A program made the position numbers and the translations under genes. Source: CAXXHQ01 sp963665265 (GTDB taxonomy: Bacteria; Planctomycetota; Planctomycetia; Pirellulales; Thermoguttaceae). From it: a stretch of DNA of 64,000 bases. Each line of letters starts with the position of its first letter. The first letter of the stretch is position 1. Where the stretch lies: assembly GCA_963665265.2 (NCBI GenBank), contig CAXXHQ010000001.1:372001-436000 (forward strand), written 5' to 3'. Below are positions 41,838-51,710 of this stretch, piece by piece. Under the pieces are notes generated by a model, which was given only the letters and a program-made list of their open reading frames with translations, was not told where the DNA came from and ran no database searches.

Positions 41838-43963
41838 GGAAATGCGAAAAATGGCGTGAAACGCTTCGCGAAGCGAAGCGGCAATTCGAGTCGCAAGAAA
41901 TTTCCGCTGACGAATACGCAAGCGCCGAAAAGGGCGTCGCCGTCAACCTCGCACGAAAGATTCGAAACGAAATCGACAACGGCGGAAGCGCCTTCGAGTT
42001 AAACGACGTGATCGCAAGTCGCAAAGCGCAATGTCTCGGCTATTCGCAGGTATTCTACGTAATCGGCTCCGCCGTCGGGTTGCAAACGCAAACGGTTATC
42101 GTTTCGGAGTTCCCCGGCAAACCAATGCCGCTCGAGATCGGACATGTCGGTTGTCTGATTCATCTCAAAAACAATCAAGCAGTCGAAATCGAACTGAACG
42201 TGGCACGTTCGACCATACGGAGTTGGTACGACGCCGCGATCCAGGCGATATTTCCGACAAAGCCTCGCAATAAAAAATATCCTTTCTTCGTCAGCAATGA
42301 ATTCCTTCTCGGAAAAGCTTACGGCAATTTCCAGGGAGTTTTGACGGTCGTTCCTTCCGCCGAAAACGACGTCATTTACGGCAAAATGCAACGGCTCGAT
42401 TCGCGGCGGCTCATCGCCGCCGTTCTCGTCAATAAAGCGTTCGTCTTCCGTAAATCGGAACATGACCGTGAGGCTCTTGCCTCCCTATCGCAAGCGATCA
42501 AGCTTTTCCCGGAACTCGCGGACGGACATCGGCAACGGGGAGACTGCCTTGCCAAGGCGGGACTCAAGCAAGAGGCGATCGCCGAATTCAGCGAAGCGAT
42601 TCGGCTCGCCCCGTCCGATTTCGACTCGCTTCAGTCGCGTGCGGCGATTACCATTGACGACGCCAATGATGATACGAATATCGATGGGGCGATCTACGAT
42701 CTGAATGCGGCGGATGATTTTATCCGCCGCCGCATGGCGGCGGAATCCGTCTTTCTTGTGCAATCCGCCGCTCGACTTGATCTTCCGTCGATCGGATACT
42801 GCCTCGACAATCTCAAAGCCCTACAACTTCGTTGCTCCTATCTCAACTTTGTTCGCGGTTGCGCCTTGTGCATTCAATCTCGTTGGGAGGATTCGCTGCA
42901 AAGTCTTTCGACGGCGATCGCTTTAACCCCAACCGACGCTGAGTCGCTCGCGTGGCGAAGTTACGCCTATTACAATCTGAATCGAACGGAGGATTCCGTC
43001 GCCGACGCGGAGCGGTCTGTTTCGCTTCAACCGAATTGGCGAGCCTATTCCGTGCTGAGCAAGTCGCGTTCAAAGCAAGAGCGTTGGCGAGACGCCGCCG
43101 ACGCGATGACGCAAGCCTTGAATTTGGCGGGCGATGCTCGAGATTTTGATTGGAAGCTCGCCTATTTAATACGAGCGTACGCGAATTTCAGATTGAACGA
43201 CCATAATGAGGCGCTGAACGACGCGAATAAACTCATCGACTTGGATTCAAAGGAATATCGCGGCTACCAATATCGCGGCTGCGCGAATCAGGCCCTCCGC
43301 AAGTATCCCGAAGCGATCGCCGATTATTCAAAAGCGATCGAACTCAATCCGCGATTGACTGAAGCGTATCGCGACCGCGGCGACGCCTATTCGTATTCGG
43401 AGAAATACAAAGAGGCGAGGAATGATTATTCAACGCTTTGCGAATTAGCGCCGTCCGACGCCTACGCTTTTCGCCGCCGCAGTTTGATGAATCTCTATTT
43501 AAACGACGACATGGCCGCGATCGAGGACGCGACCAAGGCGGTCGCCTTGAATCCGCACGACGCCGACGCGTATTACTATCGCGCCACGGCGCAAGGCCGT
43601 CTTTCGCATTGGCAAGAGGACGTCGCCGACTGCTCTCGAGCCGTCGAAATAAATCCCCAATACGCCGACGCGTTTTGGGCGCGCGGAATTGCCCGTTCCG
43701 AGCTATCGCAAGACGAGAAGGCGGTCGATGATTTTTCGACGGCCGTTCAGATCCGACCGAACCACGGACTCTATTACTACGCGAGAGCCAGAGCTTACCT
43801 CAAGCTAAAGAAGGAATCTGAAGCGCGAAGCGATCTGATTCAATCCCGGCGACTCGATCCAAGCCTAGCGAAAATCGTGCAAGAGTACGCCGCCGCTAGC
43901 GGCATGGATTTATCGGAAAGCAGAATCGCCGAAAAGCTCAACAAAGAAACGCAAACGAAATAA
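41528..43963 (+). CDS. Secreted transglutaminase-like/TPR protein with catalytic Cys
   Basis: An 811-residue paralogue of the preceding gene. The signal peptide and first 90 residues are almost identical. The transglutaminase-like part keeps Cys in RKAQCLGYSQVFYVIGSAVG and His in IGHVGCLIHLKNN, with a following acidic strand, so it may be active (protein cross-linking or papain-like cleavage). Some twelve TPRs follow (about 310-780), e.g. YRGYQYRGCANQALRKYPEA. The C-terminus (KLNKETQTK) lacks the tail shared by the other two. It is probably secreted or periplasmic. The substrate cannot be inferred. Confidence 0.8.
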   Translation: MIKSTHFHFITRRFVFVAAFITASAATISSSAVVDDSSTLAAQNSTFRFSTTNDLTTTSNDAVEKKAAIDGMSDELAQAIRDQIKALEYSDETAEAFLKMVGSWKCEKWRETLREAKRQFESQEISADEYASAEKGVAVNLARKIRNEIDNGGSAFELNDVIASRKAQCLGYSQVFYVIGSAVGLQTQTVIVSEFPGKPMPLEIGHVGCLIHLKNNQAVEIELNVARSTIRSWYDAAIQAIFPTKPRNKKYPFFVSNEFLLGKAYGNFQGVLTVVPSAENDVIYGKMQRLDSRRLIAAVLVNKAFVFRKSEHDREALASLSQAIKLFPELADGHRQRGDCLAKAGLKQEAIAEFSEAIRLAPSDFDSLQSRAAITIDDANDDTNIDGAIYDLNAADDFIRRRMAAESVFLVQSAARLDLPSIGYCLDNLKALQLRCSYLNFVRGCALCIQSRWEDSLQSLSTAIALTPTDAESLAWRSYAYYNLNRTEDSVADAERSVSLQPNWRAYSVLSKSRSKQERWRDAADAMTQALNLAGDARDFDWKLAYLIRAYANFRLNDHNEALNDANKLIDLDSKEYRGYQYRGCANQALRKYPEAIADYSKAIELNPRLTEAYRDRGDAYSYSEKYKEARNDYSTLCELAPSDAYAFRRRSLMNLYLNDDMAAIEDATKAVALNPHDADAYYYRATAQGRLSHWQEDVADCSRAVEINPQYADAFWARGIARSELSQDEKAVDDFSTAVQIRPNHGLYYYARARAYLKLKKESEARSDLIQSRRLDPSLAKIVQEYAAASGMDLSESRIAEKLNKETQTK

Positions 43964-43984
43964 TCGACGGGCGCGGAACGAAAA

Positions 43985-45349
43985 ATGAGAAACCTGATCC
44001 AACTACACGACAAAACGCGACGGCGAATTTGCATAGCGCTGTTTATTTTGCTATGCGCCGCCCCGACCTGCGCGACGATCGGCTGGTGCGCGTGGCGATT
44101 GTTGCCCTGGTCCTCGACGGCGCAAGCTCGGGCTATCGGCGACTCGCTCGGCGCGCAAGTCCATTGGTCGTCGTTGCGACATCCCCGGCCGGGCGTCGAA
44201 TGGTACGAGGATTTCGAGCTGGCCGATCCGGAAAAGGGCGAGACGGCCTTGCGGTGCCAATGCGTCGAGGCGACGACGGCCGACGTCTCCGATCCGCAAA
44301 AAGGATCGAAGCGAGCGTTGGTCGTAAAACTTTCGCATGCCGAGATCGAGGTCGCGCGATTGCCGATTCTGCGACAACTCGTGGAACGGATCATGCGAAG
44401 TCAGAGCGCGAGGCTCGACGCGGACGTACAGATAACGGCCAGCGAATTGACCTTAAAGGCGGGCAAGAATTCGCAAACGCTCGTCGATTTCACGGCGAAT
44501 TTCAGCCGATTGCAAGGAGGCGTGCAAGTTAAGGCCGATGCGAGCTTCCGTGTGGCGGGAGCGTCGGAGGGAACGCCGGCCTCGTTCAGCGTGACGCGCG
44601 ATCGCCGTCAATCGCCCCCTCTGGAATGGTTTGAATTCAAATCGGGAAGCGCTCCCCTCCCTTGCTCGCTGTTGGCGTCGGCAATCTCCGAATTCGCCGC
44701 GTTCGGCGAGCAAGCGACTTTCCAAGGCGACTTTTGGGCGAAAGAAACTCCGACTTGGCCGACGACTTCGCGTTGGGAAGGCGAGTTTCATGGCCGGATC
44801 GACGGCGTCGATTTGGACCGACTCGTCAGCGAGCAATTTCCGCACAAGTTGAGCGGGACCGCGACGGTCGGCGTGAAATCGGCGCAGTTTTTGGATGGGC
44901 GAATCGTGAAGGCCGAAGGAGGCTTCTTAAAGGCCGGGCCGGGCGTGGTCGGCCGTTCCTTGTTGACGGCGGCAGTCCGCATCGGCGGTTGCCAATCGAA
45001 GATCGATTTCGATTCGATCGAAGATGCAACCCCCTATCAAGACTTGGCGCTCTCGTTTCAGTTGAACGACGCGCGACTGGAAGTTCACGGGCATTGCGTT
45101 TCGGCGAATTCGCAGGTCCTCATTCTCGGACGAAACGGACCGTTGTTGTTCGAGCCGAGAAATCAGCCGCAATCGCCGCTGGCGCTCGTTTCCGTTCTTT
45201 CGCCCGAAGGCTTGCCGCAGGCGCCGGTCGCTCCGCAAACGGAATGGCTATTGAGCCGGTTGCCTATTCCGGCCGAGAGCGCCGCAGCGACCGAGAAGGA
45301 GGAACGCCCGCAAGCGAAAGCGCTCGGCGTTCGCCAAGGATTGCAGTAG
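43985..45349 (+). CDS. Membrane-anchored protein of unknown function, AsmA-like features
   Basis: A 454-residue protein with one N-terminal membrane helix (ICIALFILLCAAPTCATIGW) and a long beta-rich exterior. LEVHGHCV, LTLKAGKNSQTLVDFT and SGTATVGVKSAQFLDGRI are alternating beta strands of the kind seen in AsmA/DUF3971-type envelope proteins, which shuttle lipids between membranes. Similarity is by character only. It lies 21 bp after the last TPR gene, probably in the same operon, and is convergent with ccsA. Confidence 0.6.
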   Translation: MRNLIQLHDKTRRRICIALFILLCAAPTCATIGWCAWRLLPWSSTAQARAIGDSLGAQVHWSSLRHPRPGVEWYEDFELADPEKGETALRCQCVEATTADVSDPQKGSKRALVVKLSHAEIEVARLPILRQLVERIMRSQSARLDADVQITASELTLKAGKNSQTLVDFTANFSRLQGGVQVKADASFRVAGASEGTPASFSVTRDRRQSPPLEWFEFKSGSAPLPCSLLASAISEFAAFGEQATFQGDFWAKETPTWPTTSRWEGEFHGRIDGVDLDRLVSEQFPHKLSGTATVGVKSAQFLDGRIVKAEGGFLKAGPGVVGRSLLTAAVRIGGCQSKIDFDSIEDATPYQDLALSFQLNDARLEVHGHCVSANSQVLILGRNGPLLFEPRNQPQSPLALVSVLSPEGLPQAPVAPQTEWLLSRLPIPAESAAATEKEERPQAKALGVRQGLQ

Positions 45350-45382
45350 AAATCAGCGACGGAACGGCGCGACGGCCGCTCC

Positions 45383-48178
45383 CTACGCGTTTTCGGCGGA
45401 AACGACGGATTTGCCGCCGCTCATTTTCGCGGTGTAGCGAACGGCGGCGAAAAGGGCGAAGACCCAATTGAGCATGACGAGAAGAGTGACGATCGATCTT
45501 CCGCCCGCGCCCGAGGCGTAGGAGTGCAATCCGCTACCGAAAAGGAAGTTGACTCCGTACCACGTCATAATGATTGCGGTGAAGCCGAAGACCGAACCGA
45601 CCGCGATGCCGAAGTTGCCCGACCATCCGACATATCGGGCGTGAAGGATCGCCATATAAACCAAAAGCGTAATCAAAGACCAAACTTCTTTGGCGTCCCA
45701 ACCCCAGAAGCGCCCCCAAGCGACGTCGGCCCAAAGAGCGCCGAAGATCGTCCCCGCGACGAGCAAGAGAACCGCGACTTGCGTGGCCTTGTAAACGTAG
45801 CCGGCCAAAGTAACGCATTCTTGTGGGGCGGCATGGCGAACCAACGGCGCGGCGACCGGATCGCTGGGCGCATAGTCGCTCGATTCAGCGACGTTCTTCT
45901 CCGTCGCTTTCGTTTCAACGTTATCGGCCGCCGATTGGCTCGAACGATATTTTCCGAAAAGATAGTAGGCGAGCGAAATATTGCCGAGCCCCCAGGCGAG
46001 CGCGCCCGCACCGTAACTAAACCCAATCGTCAAAACATGCAGGGACAGCCAAAAATTATCCCGTAAAATCGGCAACGGAGAGGCAATCCCTTTTTGCGCG
46101 ATTTCCGACGGAGCGTAATACGCCGCCATCGCCGCGAGAAACGCGAGCGCCGCGCCGACTATCGCAAACGCCTTGCGCTCGAACGGCAAGCGAAGCGCGT
46201 CTCGTCCAAGCTCAAGAAACCAAGAACGAGGAATCTGATAGAGCCCGACGGCCAAACATGCGACCGCGCGGGGAACGTAGTAAATGCATAGCGCCGCGAC
46301 TGCAATTCGCACCGCCCAAGCGACGATCGCGATCAAGGTCAATCCTCCGGCGGAAACGCTCAGCTTTAAGGAAAAATAGGGATGCCCAGTGGCGCTCGGC
46401 ATCCAGCAGAGGAGATAAAATACGCCGAAAGCGATCGCGATTCTCGCGGCCAGAGCGACGCTACGGGCTATCTCCTCATCTCGACGGGACGTTTCCTGCT
46501 CGACCTTAAAGCGGAAGAGCCGAACGACCGAAACGGGAACCGTCGTAAGCTTCCAAGCGCGACGCAAGCCCGGCTGCAAAACCGGAAGCAAGGCGAATAC
46601 CGTTCCGAAAAGCGCGGCGGAAAACGCGACGAGGAGAATCGTTTCAAACATGCCTGTTAAAGGAACGATCTTCGTAATCGCCATGCGGAGCGCGAATCCG
46701 CAGAGAATTCCGAGCTGCGCAAGGACGAGGAGCGCGACCCCCGTCCAAAACGCGACGTGCTTCCAAAATCCCCAGGCCATTGCCAAACAAACAAGCGCGG
46801 CGAGCGCGACGATCCAAGACCAAAAGAAAGGATCGACGTCGTTATAAATCAATTCGTAATCGGCGTAGCCAGGAGGCGGATAGGCAGTGGCGGCCAGGGC
46901 GGCCTGATCGATCTGCACCGCCGGAAGTTTCGCGCGGAGCGGATCGACGGCCTCGGCCAAAATGCGGAGATTCTTCGCGAACTCGGCGATCGATTCGTTG
47001 ATCTTTCGCACACGGTCCGGCTCTTCGCGGTTTTTATAAAAATAAACAAGTCGATCGAAGGCGTTTTGCGCGTTACGATACTCTTTTTGCGGATAGTCGA
47101 TGACGATGATCGTCGGAGCCTCGACGAAAGCGGAAAGCGGTAGCCAAGGACGCGAGTCGAAATCGGCGCGATTCGTTTCAACCGAGGCCGAATCAAGCGA
47201 GGGAAGGATGTAAACTCCCGCTCCGTTATCGTAGAGGGCGAAGCTTACTTCGTCGGCGGCGTGAATCAACTCGGCGGCTAAACCGGCCTTGGCCTTGTCC
47301 GCCTCTTGCAGCTTCGGCTTGGCCCAACCGCGAATTGCCGACCGCAAGGAGACCGCTGCCGAGTCGAGCCGCACATGATCGGGAAATTCACTTTGCGAAG
47401 CCAACAAAATCTCTTGTAGAGGATCGGCGACCCGCTTCATCAACTCGGCGACGTCGGCCTTGTCGCTCGACGAGGATTTTTGCAGCCGCTTCGCCATGCT
47501 TTGAACGGCGTCGGCGAGCTTTCTCACCTTAAGCGGAAACCGAGCGGGCAATTCGGAGGAGATGCTAGGACGCCACGTTAATTCTCGGTATCGAGAATAC
47601 GCCTCGGCCAACTTTTTCACTTGCAAATCAAGTCCGACCAACTTGAAGGATTTTCCTTCCTCGGCCGTGCGTTTCTGAACCTCCTCCCAACGGTCGAAAA
47701 ACGCCTGGCAGTGCTTCAGTTGCTGGGGCGAAACGTAGCGGAGACGATTGCCGTCCGAATTATGAACGGGCAAGTTCAGTATTTTTTCGCGGAGATCTTT
47801 GTTATCGGCGAGGAGGAACGGAACGGCCTCCCACTTTTCCGGCTCCACGATCCAAGAAAAAAGCAATTCGTGAGGCGTAAATTTTCGCGACAGCTCTTTC
47901 TCGGAAAAGAGTAGACGCGCGCTGCGATACATCGACGAATCGACGTTGCCGTTCGGCGCCGCGTCGCGAAGATCAATCAAGGGATACTCCCGCCCGCAAA
48001 TGGTGAGAACCGCTTCGTGCGAAAAGGTGTCCATCGGCATGACGCGCCCTTCGTGAAAGACGGGCAACGCGTGCCAAGGCCTCGCGTCGATCTCCACATC
48101 CGCGCACACCGGCGAGATTAGGCAGCCGAAGACGAGACCGCTCAGCGAAAATAACGTTCTGACCAAATTACTACTCAT
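45383..48178 (-). CDS. ccsA: Cytochrome c biogenesis protein CcsA/ResC-like with long N-terminal region
   Basis: A 931-residue protein. After a signal peptide and about 450 soluble residues (extra to the family) come 8 or more membrane helices and the haem-handling WWD-type motif WGWDAKEVWSLITLLVYMAI, with histidines on helix ends (HVLTIGFSYG, LHARYVGW). CcsA with CcsB/ResB carries haem across the membrane and attaches it to apocytochrome c (System II). ATG 48178 overlaps the resB stop as ATGAGTAG, so translation is coupled. The frame opens at 48229 as well. The soluble N-terminal part is unusual. Confidence 0.9.
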   Translation of the reverse strand: MSSNLVRTLFSLSGLVFGCLISPVCADVEIDARPWHALPVFHEGRVMPMDTFSHEAVLTICGREYPLIDLRDAAPNGNVDSSMYRSARLLFSEKELSRKFTPHELLFSWIVEPEKWEAVPFLLADNKDLREKILNLPVHNSDGNRLRYVSPQQLKHCQAFFDRWEEVQKRTAEEGKSFKLVGLDLQVKKLAEAYSRYRELTWRPSISSELPARFPLKVRKLADAVQSMAKRLQKSSSSDKADVAELMKRVADPLQEILLASQSEFPDHVRLDSAAVSLRSAIRGWAKPKLQEADKAKAGLAAELIHAADEVSFALYDNGAGVYILPSLDSASVETNRADFDSRPWLPLSAFVEAPTIIVIDYPQKEYRNAQNAFDRLVYFYKNREEPDRVRKINESIAEFAKNLRILAEAVDPLRAKLPAVQIDQAALAATAYPPPGYADYELIYNDVDPFFWSWIVALAALVCLAMAWGFWKHVAFWTGVALLVLAQLGILCGFALRMAITKIVPLTGMFETILLVAFSAALFGTVFALLPVLQPGLRRAWKLTTVPVSVVRLFRFKVEQETSRRDEEIARSVALAARIAIAFGVFYLLCWMPSATGHPYFSLKLSVSAGGLTLIAIVAWAVRIAVAALCIYYVPRAVACLAVGLYQIPRSWFLELGRDALRLPFERKAFAIVGAALAFLAAMAAYYAPSEIAQKGIASPLPILRDNFWLSLHVLTIGFSYGAGALAWGLGNISLAYYLFGKYRSSQSAADNVETKATEKNVAESSDYAPSDPVAAPLVRHAAPQECVTLAGYVYKATQVAVLLLVAGTIFGALWADVAWGRFWGWDAKEVWSLITLLVYMAILHARYVGWSGNFGIAVGSVFGFTAIIMTWYGVNFLFGSGLHSYASGAGGRSIVTLLVMLNWVFALFAAVRYTAKMSGGKSVVSAENA

Positions 48179-49409
48179 CTTTTTTCTCGCGAACGCGAAA
48201 ATAATACGTAAGGGCGACGCCGAAAACAAGTAATGCGCCGCCGAAATATTTCAAAGGTCGGCCGGGGTCGCTGTTGACGCTGAACCGCGATAGGAAAAGT
48301 TGATCGCGCGAACCGTCGGCGACCAGGGCGTCGAATACTTTGGAGCCGGGCCGCCACGGTCCGGAGAAAGAGGATTGAAAAATCCGCCACGAAACGCCGG
48401 AGAGCGGATCGACAATTTCCAACGGAGAGTTCAAAGCGACGAAGGCGTCGCAAAGAATTAACTTTCCCGGCTGCGATCGATCGACGACGTCAATGGCGCT
48501 GGCGTAGAGCGTCGGCTTCCCTCCGCCCGGCTCGAGCCGTCGGCGAAACTCGCGCAGATGTACGTCGAAGCCCAAATCGACGTACGAATAGGGCATGGAA
48601 AGTCGCACGAGACGATTTTTGCCTTTAACCGAAACGACTTGATCTTTGCGAGGCGGTGATTCGGCGGGACCGGTAAGCCAAAACTCTTCGGCATTGCCGT
48701 CCACGGTCAAACGAACTTGCGCACGACTCGACTGTCCGTCTTCCAAATCAATCCGATAGTCGAGAACTTCGAGCCTGACGCCCTCCTCGTCGTATCGCAC
48801 GCCTCGCGGCAGAGACGCAAGCCCGAAAGGAATCTTAGGTAGCCTCCTGTCGTAATCGCTCCAACTCAGCGGCCCGCAAGGAAAGGGAATCGAGATGACG
48901 GTCTCTTCCGTTTGATTGGAATCGGCGGCGATTGACAGCTCCAGGTTCAATGAATCGGAGTACGCTCGGTGCGCCGAGCGGCCTTCGTAGACGGCCAATT
49001 GGGTTTCGACGCCGAATCGCAGCGAAAACCATGCGCCGAGCATGAGTACGAGAATGCCGACATGGGTGACGACGAATCCGGTTTGCGATCGACGCCAAGG
49101 AAATCGCACGGCGGCGGCCATGAAAACGTTAAACGCTAATAGAATGTTGAGCGCGAAAAAACCGGGCGTTTCGTACACGGCGAACCGAACCGCCGGGGAA
49201 CCGAATTCACTTTCCCAAACCGTGGCGGCGGCGATGACGGCCGCATAGATCACTATCAAAAGCGTCGCCAAACGCAACGAACCGAACGACCGACAAACCC
49301 CTTCGACGAGGTTCGCGTTCGTGCTTTTTTTTGACAAGCTCAAGGAGGTGGGAAGCATATCACATCTAAAAGAGAGAGGAGCCGAATCTTTTGGATTGTA
49401 GCGGATCAC
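48171..49409 (-). CDS. resB: Cytochrome c biogenesis protein ResB/CcsB-like
   Basis: A 412-residue protein with 3 helices in the N-terminal part (LATLLIVIYAAVIAAATVWE, PGFFALNILLAFNVFMAA, FVVTHVGILVLMLGAWFSL), a large periplasmic domain of beta strands, and a last helix near the C-terminus (YFGGALLVFGVALTYYF). This is the ResB layout; the pair VTHVGIL includes the conserved His. It forms the System II haem transporter/ligase with the overlapping downstream ccsA. It indicates that the cell makes c-type cytochromes. Confidence 0.88.
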   Translation of the reverse strand: MIRYNPKDSAPLSFRCDMLPTSLSLSKKSTNANLVEGVCRSFGSLRLATLLIVIYAAVIAAATVWESEFGSPAVRFAVYETPGFFALNILLAFNVFMAAAVRFPWRRSQTGFVVTHVGILVLMLGAWFSLRFGVETQLAVYEGRSAHRAYSDSLNLELSIAADSNQTEETVISIPFPCGPLSWSDYDRRLPKIPFGLASLPRGVRYDEEGVRLEVLDYRIDLEDGQSSRAQVRLTVDGNAEEFWLTGPAESPPRKDQVVSVKGKNRLVRLSMPYSYVDLGFDVHLREFRRRLEPGGGKPTLYASAIDVVDRSQPGKLILCDAFVALNSPLEIVDPLSGVSWRIFQSSFSGPWRPGSKVFDALVADGSRDQLFLSRFSVNSDPGRPLKYFGGALLVFGVALTYYFRVREKKDE

Positions 49410-49474
49410 TCGAAAAATGCGAGACGTTCACAAGCCAAAACAATTAATTGGCGAAACCGTACGCAAATATGCAA

Positions 49475-49509
49475 TAAAAATTTGCGCAAAGCATGCTCTT
49501 TGCGCAAAT
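49475..49509 (-). terminator. Terminator after the OmpA-type lipoprotein gene
   Basis: A perfect 12-bp stem ATTTGCGCAAAG / CTTTGCGCAAAT with a 6-base loop; on the minus strand it is followed by a T-run (TTTTATT). Confidence 0.85.
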
Positions 49510-49525
49510 CGTCGTTTGAAGAGAT

Positions 49526-50398
49526 TTAACGCATGGCGCTTCGCGGGGATGAAGCGGAGAATGACGTGGAAAACCACGGCGAGTCGGCGCCGAGAACGTA
49601 GACTTCGGCGCGTCGGCTTTCCTGACGTTCTTCGGACGAAGCGCCGGAAGGCTCGACGCCGCATCCGACCGCGCTAATTCGATCGGCCGGCGCGCCCGCT
49701 TCGCGCAGAGACTCGGCGACGGCCGCCGCTCGAGCCGAGCTTAGCTGAAAATTATCCGCGTATCTCTCACGGGCCGATTTCTTGCCGATCCGTTTATCGT
49801 CGGCCCGACCGACCGTAACGATTCGCAAATCGCCCCCGTCGGCCGACTTAACTATGCGAGCCAGCTCGCGCAACGTCCGTTCGGCGTCGGGCTTGAGTCG
49901 CGCATCGCCTCCTTCAAACAACACGTCCACGTCGAGTCGGCATGCGCCCAGACCGGCGTCATAGCGCAAGGCGGGATAGTTCTTCGAAAGCTCGACGAGC
50001 TTTTGCGTCGTCTTCGGCGAGACGGTCGTTTCGCCGGAGGCTAAACGACGGTATTGCACGAGGAGGTCTTCTTGCGATTTTTGATAGTCGGCGATGAGCT
50101 TCTCCCGACGATCGATCTCTTCTTTCAAAAGAACGATTCGAGAGTCCGAGTCGACCGACTTTTTCTCCAAATCGCGAGCCCGTTCGCGAAGACTATTGAT
50201 CTCGGCGATCTGCGCGCGATTCTGCTCGGCCAAAACGCCCCGCTCGGAGTTTGCGGCGTTAAATTGCGTCATCGGCACGAAACAACCCGAAAGAAAAACG
50301 CTGAAGAGCGACCCGAAAACGAAAGCTCGGCAAGAAAAGCGACGACGCTCGATTGAACAGATCGAGCGTCGATGGTTCTTGTTGATTTTTTTTCGCAT
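49526..50398 (-). CDS. OmpA/Pal-family lipoprotein with coiled coil
   Basis: A 290-residue protein. Lipobox LSGC after a basic N-terminus and helix (AFVFGSLFSVFLSGC) marks it as a lipoprotein. A coiled coil spans about 55-110 (LAEQNRAQIAEINSLRERAR). The C-terminal OmpA domain (about 155-270) has FEGGDARLKPDAERTLREL and the peptidoglycan-binding NFQLSSARAAAVAESLREAG with the D/R pattern, then VGCGVEPS. It links the outer membrane to the cell wall. ATG 50398 follows CGGAG; the frame is open to 50623 without similarity. It lies downstream of the HTH/acidic-repeat gene. Confidence 0.9.
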   Translation of the reverse strand: MRKKINKNHRRSICSIERRRFSCRAFVFGSLFSVFLSGCFVPMTQFNAANSERGVLAEQNRAQIAEINSLRERARDLEKKSVDSDSRIVLLKEEIDRREKLIADYQKSQEDLLVQYRRLASGETTVSPKTTQKLVELSKNYPALRYDAGLGACRLDVDVLFEGGDARLKPDAERTLRELARIVKSADGGDLRIVTVGRADDKRIGKKSARERYADNFQLSSARAAAVAESLREAGAPADRISAVGCGVEPSGASSEERQESRRAEVYVLGADSPWFSTSFSASSPRSAMR

Positions 50399-50499
50399 GA
50401 TCCGACTCCGTTCGAATCTTTTCGCCGATGCGGCAATTTCGATTACCCATTCGCAAATGCGGCTCTTCGAGTCGGTTTTGCGAAGCGTTCTGCGTTTTT

Positions 50500-51648
50500 T
50501 TACAAATAACTGAGGATAAAATCCATAATCGCGCTGTTGACGCCGACGGCTCCGCTCCAGCCCCACATGTTCCGGAGCATGTCGAAGGTCATCATCCCTC
50601 CGAGGAACATCAACAAGACGCAAAACACAAGCGAAGTGATTTGCAAACCGCTATAGGGCGCGTCGACGACGACCGCGCCTCCGACGACCGCTACTTCGGC
50701 GGCGGGCGACATGGCGGCGGCCGTAAAGCCCGCTCCCGCGGCGACTCCGGCCACGGCCAACGGGGCTGCGCCCAAGGGCGAATCCTCGGCGGCTCCGAAA
50801 TCCTCGCTCAGAATGGGCATGCCCGCCAATGCGGCGTCGCCGTCTTCGTCCGAGTCCTCCAAGGCGATGACTTGAGAACCGCTGTCCGATCCGTCATCGG
50901 CCTCTTCGGCCGGCGTAAGCATAAAATCATCATCGCCGCCGATCGCGCTTCCTTTGGCGCTTTCGACGAGCGAAAGCATATCGTCGTCATCGACTCCGAC
51001 CACGCTGGCGCTCTGGCCTTTACCGGTCCCGCTCCCGCCGAGGTTCAACGGCTGTTCGAGCGAAATTCCGCTATCGGCCGGATCGACGAGCGAAATGCCG
51101 CTGTCGCCGCCAAGGGTCAATCCGCTTCCCGATCCGCCGATGACCATGTCCTCTTCGGAATCGGCGATCAAAGGGGCGCCGGTCGGCGCATCGTCCGTCG
51201 GTTGTTTTTTCGAGTCGAGTCCGATGACGCTCTCTTCGAGCGAAATGTCTTCATCGAGGGTCATGTCCAATTCCTCGAACTTCGCCGAGGGGGATTCGGT
51301 CGGCTTCGGCGGCTCGGCCAAATTCAAACCGCTTTCGAGGAAGTTGAAGTCGCTTGCCGGATCTTGCTTCGAAACGGGCGGCTCCATGCCGATGACCGTC
51401 CCCGATGCGATGCCCGACTGGCCCAACTCCACTTCGCTCAGGAGAACCTCCTCGGTCGAATCCTGAGGGAAGGAGGGCGCCTCGCCTTGCTTATCGGCGG
51501 CGAGCTTCTCAATATCCTCGGCCTTGAACTTCCAATCCATTCCGTCGCGATACCCGTAGAGTTCGCGAGCGTCGATCTTCTGACGAATTGCGTCTTCGGT
51601 GAGTCCGAGGAATGCGGCGGCTTCTTTGACGTTGTAGTATTTGGCCAT
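50500..51648 (-). CDS. HTH protein with acidic repeat region and C-terminal membrane helix
   Basis: A 382-residue protein. N-terminus: excisionase-type HTH (MAKYYNVKEAAAFLGLTEDA, wing MDWKFKAEDIEKLA, about 1-50). Middle (about 55-290): acidic, Ser/Gly/Asp-rich with imperfect repeats such as GDSGISLVDP and ADSGISLEQP. C-terminus: hydrophobic Ala/Val region and a membrane helix (ITSLVFCVLLMFLGGMM). Proteins of this design occur in planctomycetes. A DNA- or protein-binding head tethered to the membrane is an inference; the HTH may have lost DNA binding. Confidence 0.75.
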   Translation of the reverse strand: MAKYYNVKEAAAFLGLTEDAIRQKIDARELYGYRDGMDWKFKAEDIEKLAADKQGEAPSFPQDSTEEVLLSEVELGQSGIASGTVIGMEPPVSKQDPASDFNFLESGLNLAEPPKPTESPSAKFEELDMTLDEDISLEESVIGLDSKKQPTDDAPTGAPLIADSEEDMVIGGSGSGLTLGGDSGISLVDPADSGISLEQPLNLGGSGTGKGQSASVVGVDDDDMLSLVESAKGSAIGGDDDFMLTPAEEADDGSDSGSQVIALEDSDEDGDAALAGMPILSEDFGAAEDSPLGAAPLAVAGVAAGAGFTAAAMSPAAEVAVVGGAVVVDAPYSGLQITSLVFCVLLMFLGGMMTFDMLRNMWGWSGAVGVNSAIMDFILSYL

Positions 51649-51710
51649 GCGATCAAAATCCCGTGTAAAGGACGTCGTTCGCCGCGACCCTACGTCGTCG
51701 TCGAACGCGC

